Positions 59,928 through 64,000 of a stretch of DNA of 64,000 nt are shown one piece after another. The position numbers and the translations under genes were made by a program. The notes under the pieces were generated by a model, which was not told where the DNA came from, ran no database searches, and was given only the letters and a program-made list of their open reading frames with translations. Each line of letters begins with the position of its first letter. Position 1 is the first letter of the stretch. Source of the stretch: Mesorhizobium sp. WSM3859 (lineage in GTDB: Bacteria; Pseudomonadota; Alphaproteobacteria; Rhizobiales; Rhizobiaceae); assembly GCF_002295065.1 (NCBI RefSeq), contig NZ_NSGG01000019.1:24544-88543 (forward strand), read 5' to 3'.

Positions 59928-60814
59928 CTAGGGTAAGGTACGTAGCGCGACGATTATGGGGACCGGTGGGCGTCGATTATGATGGCCGGTTGGAGGCCGC
60001 GCCGCGCGGTGTGATTCGACTATCAGGAGGCTGTGGATTTGGCAACGGCTCAGCGACAACTACGGGAGTTGTAATTGCCGCTGAACCGTGCGTTGGCGGT
60101 GTTCGACGTGGGTCGAGTGGCGACGGCTAATTGTCGCGAGCGACAATTGCACCAACGCCGCTACGATGCGCACTTGTTCGGGTGTGCCTGCGTGTGTCGC
60201 CGACGTCCGCGCGCGGTGCCGTGAGATCGTAGAGGAAGTAGCATCCGGGTAGGTCGGGAGGCCTGTCACGATGACGACCGTGTGGTTCAGTACCGGAACC
60301 GGCGCCCACAGCAAAGGGACATGATTTCCCTTGACGCGCGTCGGGGTAGCGCGATCTGCCTTCGGCAGAGAGCTCGGCGCATCGAGTGGCGAGGTAAGCG
60401 CCGAAATCGCGATCGACCAAGGCGGCAAGAAACAGGACGAGTTTGCCTGGAAGGGCGGCGACCTGTGGTGCCATGGCAATGCTATTAGCGCGGCGCCGTG
60501 CCAATTGCCGACCAGGACGCGGCTGATTTCCTCGCCAAGGGAGGAGGATAGCCGCGGGTATCGGCTGGAAAGGCGATGGCCGTCGTCCAAACGCTCCAGC
60601 ATGCAGGCCTGCTCTCAAAGGAGATGCTGCTGCGGGCGACAACATGCCGGGGTTTTCCAACGAGGGGTAGGAGCAGGCGAAAGAGGCGGCGTCGGCATGC
60701 CATTCGTGCCGTCAGGCTGCGAAACATGCATCGCCTTTGAGCCCAACTTCATCATATTCTTTGGATTAAATGGGCTCTCGGCGTGACCCAGAGCGCTGGG
60801 AGAACCTCTGCGAG
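59928..60814. other. Non-coding or degraded island sequence
   Basis: About 890 bases between the two divergently placed effector candidates. Open frames on both strands lack start context and family pattern. Confidence 0.4.
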
Positions 60815-60842
60815 ACTACAAGTGTAACACCAAATTGGTTTA
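60815..60842 (+). promoter_or_regulatory. Candidate vir-box-like palindromes
   Basis: TACAAGTGTA-type palindrome at 60815-60828 (11 of 14 positions match GTTACAATTGTAAC) and an adjacent CCAAATTGG at 60830-60838, 60-87 nt upstream of the effector candidate at 60902. VirG regulation is inferred. Confidence 0.4.
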
Positions 60843-60901
60843 GCAGACCAAGCTTGGGTGGTAACCTCATGGGGTAGAGAAACGCCTTTGGAGGCCGAGC
60901 A

Positions 60902-61780
60902 ATGGATCGGGATAGCAGACCAAAACGTGCAGCTGGAAGTTCATCCCGCGACGGGAGGAGGGCCGAGGAACGGCGTAACAATCATGGCCTTCCAGGCGGG
61001 CCACTGACCAATGTTGCAGAACGGTTAGTAAGCCCTAACCCGCGCGATACAGCACGCGATCTTGGGAGCTTCAAATCCGCCGAGAGGCAAATGCGACGTG
61101 CCGTTCAGGACGTGGCACCCGGGCACGAATCTGACCTCAGCAGATTTGATAGGCGCAACAACCAGCTCGGACGATCAGCCAACGATCTGGTCGACAGATT
61201 GACGGCCGGATTGGGGTTCAACTCGGATGATGTAGCATTGTTCCAAGTCCAGGCGGCTAGTAATGTAGGCCATTTTCTAGGGCCCCAGAAGCAGACTGCT
61301 CTTGTTAATCGCATTGGCAACATGGACCCAATGGAGCAAGCTCTAGGGGTTATGTTTGTGGCGCAAAACTTCAGTAAGTTTAATGACCAAAATAAATCTC
61401 GCATTTTTGAGCAGGCCATTGAATTGGCTGCTGACCCCCATCAGCACCACATGGTCAAGGTGACCGCCGAAAATGCCATTGTGGCCGCGTATCACCAGTT
61501 AGACGCAAATCAACAAGCGCAAGCTAACTTACTTCCCGACCTGCATGGCCTGTTGCAGAACATGCCTCCGCCGCAGCATGCAGCAGAGGAACGGAGTGCG
61601 AATTTGGACGGCCACATAGCAGGCATTGCGGCTTCAGTTCGTGATACAGTAGGCCCGCAAACCTCCTATGAACAGCTGCGGCGGGGTGGTCAAGTCGGGC
61701 AGTCCATAAGCCACGCCTACAATCACGCCCGAGAGGATCTAATGACTGCCTCCAGAAGCAGAGATCGGTCCGGCCGTTGA
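60902..61780 (+). CDS. Candidate VirB/D4 type IV secretion effector
   Basis: 292 residues, polar, no signal peptide. The N-terminus is rich in Arg/Asp/Ser (MDRDSRPKRAAGSSSRDGRR); the middle is helical (ANDLVDRLTAGLGFNSDDVA, QALGVMFVAQNFSKFNDQNK). The C-terminus AREDLMTASRSRDRSGR has an exact R-X7-R-X-R-X-R signal, identical in layout to that of the protein at 58755 (both close with SRSR-(E/D)-RS...GR). It is 230 bp upstream of virD4. AGGCCGAGCA precedes the ATG; a weak ribosome-binding site. Function in the host unknown. Confidence 0.7.
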   Translation: MDRDSRPKRAAGSSSRDGRRAEERRNNHGLPGGPLTNVAERLVSPNPRDTARDLGSFKSAERQMRRAVQDVAPGHESDLSRFDRRNNQLGRSANDLVDRLTAGLGFNSDDVALFQVQAASNVGHFLGPQKQTALVNRIGNMDPMEQALGVMFVAQNFSKFNDQNKSRIFEQAIELAADPHQHHMVKVTAENAIVAAYHQLDANQQAQANLLPDLHGLLQNMPPPQHAAEERSANLDGHIAGIAASVRDTVGPQTSYEQLRRGGQVGQSISHAYNHAREDLMTASRSRDRSGR

Positions 61781-62009
61781 GGTCTCGGCCATGGTAAGTG
61801 ACGCTTTTTCCCCGAATTCCGTTCCCGGCCTTGCCATTTCCAATTCGCTGGCCCTTGGCGCACTGCTTTAGGGTAACTTTCAAAAACCACGTCTGCCGGG
61901 TGGTGCGATGCAAGCACCGCACCACCCGCTCGGCATCGATCTGTCGAGCGGCGACATCGCGCGACGTCGGTCCAGTGTCTGAAAGCAAGCGCAGCATTAG
62001 CTATGAACG
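61781..62009. other. Spacer between effector candidate and virD4
   Basis: About 230 bases with no supported gene; probably holds the virD4 promoter, not resolved. Confidence 0.4.
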
Positions 62010-63755
62010 ATGGCTTCAACAAAAAACACGCCCCCCAACATAGCTCTTAGCATCGCGTGCTCGCTCGCCTTGGGCTTCTGCGCGGCAAGTCTGTATGCAA
62101 CGTTCCGCCACTGGCGTGGCGGCGAGGCTTTGATGACGTTTGACGTCCGTGCCTTTTGGTTTGAGACGCCCTTCTATCTGGGTTTCGCAACCCCCGTCTT
62201 CTATCGGGGCGTAGCTATCGTGCTCTCAACGTCCGCGGTCGTGTTGCTGATTCAGCAGATCGTAACACGGCGCAACCTCGAACATCACGGGACGGCGCGC
62301 TGGGCGCGAGTGGATGAGATGCGACGCCCGGGTTATCTGCGACGATACCGTGCCGTGACAGGCCCGGTATTTGGGAAGATGACTGGCCCTTTCTGGCCTG
62401 GCTACTACCTAACCAATGGCGAGCAGCCTCACAGCCTTATCGTCGCACCGACCCGTGCTGGTAAGGGCGTCGGCATAGTCATTCCAACGCTACTTACATT
62501 CAAAGGCTCGGTGATAGCTCTCGACGTCAAGGGGGAGCTCTTTGAGCTTACCTCGAGGGCGCGCCAGGCCGCCGGCGCCGAGGTGTTCAAATTTGCGCCG
62601 CTGGATTCTGAGCGGCGCACGAATTGCTATAATCCGGTATTGGACCTTATTGCGCTGTCTCCACAGCAGCAATTCACTGAGGCCCGCCGCTTGGCGGCAA
62701 ACCTCATTACAGCGAAGGGGGAGGGCGCGGAAGGTTTCGTCAACGGCGCGCGAGATCTCTTTGTCGCGGGGATCCTTGCCTGCATCGAACGGGGCACGCC
62801 AACAATCGGCGCCGTCTATGACCTCTTCGCCCAGCCGGGGGAGAAGTTTAAGCTCTTCGCGCGACTCGCCATGGAGACCCGGAACAAAGAGGCACAACGC
62901 ATCTTCGACGACATGGCCGGGAACGATACAAAAATCCTAACCTCCTACACGTCCGTCCTTGGCGATGGCGGGCTCAATTTGTGGGCGGATCCCGCTGTAA
63001 AGGCGGCGACAAGTCGCTCAGATTTTTCGGTCTATGATCTTCGCCGTCGCAAAACGTGCATCTATCTTTGCGTTAGTCCGAACGATCTTGAGGTGGTCGC
63101 GCCTTTGATACGCCTGTTCTTTCAGCAAGTCGTTTCAATTTTACAGCGGTCAATGCCTCGCCGGGATGAAAAATACGAAGTCCTGTTTCTGCTCGATGAA
63201 TTCAAACACTTGGGTAAGCTGGAGGCGATCGAGACGGCAATTACGACCATCGCCGGCTACAAGGGTCGCTTCATGCTCATCATCCAAAGCCTCTCGGCAC
63301 TGACGGGGGCCTATGGCGAGGCTGGCAAGCAGAATTTTCTCAGCAATACCGGCCTGCAAGTGTTCATGGCCACTGCCGATGACGAGACTCCGAACTACAT
63401 TTCCAAGGCCATCGGTGAATACACGTTTGAAGCCAAATCGATTTCCTACAGCCAAGCGCGAACGTTCGACTGGAACATTCAGAATTCACACCAAGGTGCA
63501 CCGCTGTTGCGTCCGGAACAGGTTCGGCTGCTCGATGACGACTACGAGATCGTTCTCATCAAAGGTCTCCCACCATTGCGATTGAGGAAGGTGCGATATT
63601 TTTCGGATCGTATTCTGAAACGCATCTTTGAAAGCCAGGCAGGCGCCCTCCCGGAGCCGGCACCCTTGACGATAGAAGACGAGGGGCTCTCGGCAGAATC
63701 TCAACTCGATGAGCCGCTGCCTGAATTGACGCAGGACTTTGACGATACAGTTTGA
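62010..63755 (+). CDS. virD4: VirD4/TraG-family type IV coupling protein
   Basis: 581 residues. Two N-terminal membrane helices (IALSIACSLALGFCAASLYA and GVAIVLSTSAVVLLIQQIVT), then the ATPase: Walker A APTRAGKGVG at about residues 146-155, Walker B EVLFLLDEFKHLGKLEAIE, and QSLSALTGAYGEAGKQNFLS followed by NTGLQVFMATADDETPNYIS. GTARWARVDEMRRPGYL matches the VirD4 N-terminal region. Inner-membrane hexamer that recruits substrates to the VirB channel. The channel genes are outside this window. Intact. Confidence 0.96.
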   Translation: MASTKNTPPNIALSIACSLALGFCAASLYATFRHWRGGEALMTFDVRAFWFETPFYLGFATPVFYRGVAIVLSTSAVVLLIQQIVTRRNLEHHGTARWARVDEMRRPGYLRRYRAVTGPVFGKMTGPFWPGYYLTNGEQPHSLIVAPTRAGKGVGIVIPTLLTFKGSVIALDVKGELFELTSRARQAAGAEVFKFAPLDSERRTNCYNPVLDLIALSPQQQFTEARRLAANLITAKGEGAEGFVNGARDLFVAGILACIERGTPTIGAVYDLFAQPGEKFKLFARLAMETRNKEAQRIFDDMAGNDTKILTSYTSVLGDGGLNLWADPAVKAATSRSDFSVYDLRRRKTCIYLCVSPNDLEVVAPLIRLFFQQVVSILQRSMPRRDEKYEVLFLLDEFKHLGKLEAIETAITTIAGYKGRFMLIIQSLSALTGAYGEAGKQNFLSNTGLQVFMATADDETPNYISKAIGEYTFEAKSISYSQARTFDWNIQNSHQGAPLLRPEQVRLLDDDYEIVLIKGLPPLRLRKVRYFSDRILKRIFESQAGALPEPAPLTIEDEGLSAESQLDEPLPELTQDFDDTV

Positions 63756-63767
63756 TGTGAGGATAGT

Positions 63768-64000
63768 ATGGACCCGCGAAATAGCAATCCATCCCGTGTA
63801 ACAGCTTCCTCGCAGGTGCAGGACGCCGGCGTGGAAGAGGGAGGGCAAGCGGTCCAGGCCCGGCAAATGGGCGTTGAGCAGCCCCTTGCCGAGGTGTTCC
63901 TGCCGTTCGATGATCGAGCTGAGGAGTCGCCAACCAATCCGGAGGAGGTTCTGCGACTGGAACAGGGATTGAGCGAAGTGCTTCAGCGATGGCACGATGA
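63768..64000 (+). CDS. Hypothetical protein downstream of virD4, partial
   Basis: The first 77 residues are in the window; the gene runs off the right edge. ATG with GAGGA 5 nt upstream, 12 bp after virD4. Polar and acidic (EEGGQAVQARQMGVEQPLAE, FLPFDDRAEESPTNPEEVLR). In Agrobacterium virD5, an effector gene, follows virD4, so another secreted protein is possible, but nothing in the visible part proves it. Confidence 0.6.
   Translation, partial: MDPRNSNPSRVTASSQVQDAGVEEGGQAVQARQMGVEQPLAEVFLPFDDRAEESPTNPEEVLRLEQGLSEVLQRWHD

Noticed and set aside
60060..60786. Open frames on both strands between the effector candidates
   Set aside because: No ribosome-binding sites, membrane or domain patterns; treated as degraded sequence.
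53062..60900. Search for nod boxes, tts boxes and NifA sites
   Set aside because: Nothing matched the long consensus elements well enough to report.
1..64000. tRNA, rRNA and CRISPR arrays
   Set aside because: No cloverleaf with a TTCRANYC arm, rRNA stretch or regularly spaced repeat was recognised.

Overview
The window looks like a chromosome segment of a Mesorhizobium-type alphaproteobacterium (Rhizobiales). The basis is gene content: DUF768, DUF892 and DUF3618 proteins, a SyrB-like protein, a Ti-type TraA relaxase remnant, VirD4, many GGAAC-N16-NGTT (EcfG-type) promoters, and GC-rich, tightly overlapping operons. No genome search was possible, so the genus is inferred. I saw no tRNA, rRNA or CRISPR array.

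Region 1 (1-7.2 kb, all minus): a seven-gene, translationally coupled glycan cluster with two NAD-dependent sugar epimerases/dehydratases, a B12-binding-type radical SAM protein and four glycosyltransferases. The last gene runs off the left edge.

Region 2 (7.2-31.5 kb): a general-stress-response neighbourhood. Fourteen EcfG-like promoters sit 8-61 nt (mostly 24-45) upstream of genes for a Zn alcohol dehydrogenase, a frameshifted SDR, KatE catalase, DUF4142, DUF892, an iron-permease-like protein, DUF768 and several small or membrane proteins. A receiver protein with a sigma-region-2-like C-terminus lies inside it. A complete pqqABCDE operon (minus, 19.6-22.9 kb) and an NRAMP-like transporter with two PRC-barrel-like partners are embedded in it.

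Region 3 (31.5-46.3 kb): a PQQ-linked periplasmic alcohol oxidation module. It contains the four-gene PQQ-associated ABC set (binding protein, beta-propeller, ATPase, permease). Convergent to it is a tightly overlapping operon: HbpS/GlcG-like protein, XoxF-like quinoprotein with the lanthanide-type Asp-Tyr-Asp motif, XoxJ-like binding protein, cytochrome c, a caa3-type oxidase (subunits II, I, III), a small membrane protein, CtaG and a second cytochrome c. The PQQ made in region 2 would supply the cofactor, and electrons could pass through the cytochromes to the oxidase. An ion-channel-like protein and an XRE regulator follow.

Region 4 (about 47.9-64 kb): an integrated, partly decayed mobile (symbiosis-type) island. 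It begins with a P4-type integrase and an AlpA-like regulator, then a multiply frameshifted traA, a GntR/MocR fragment, a SyrB-like protein, CspA, a prephenate-dehydratase-like protein and a di-haem peroxidase. An IS21 istA remnant follows with two segments inverted in place. The right end carries virD4 and two candidate type IV effectors, both ending in an exact R-X7-R-X-R-X-R signal; virB is not in the window.
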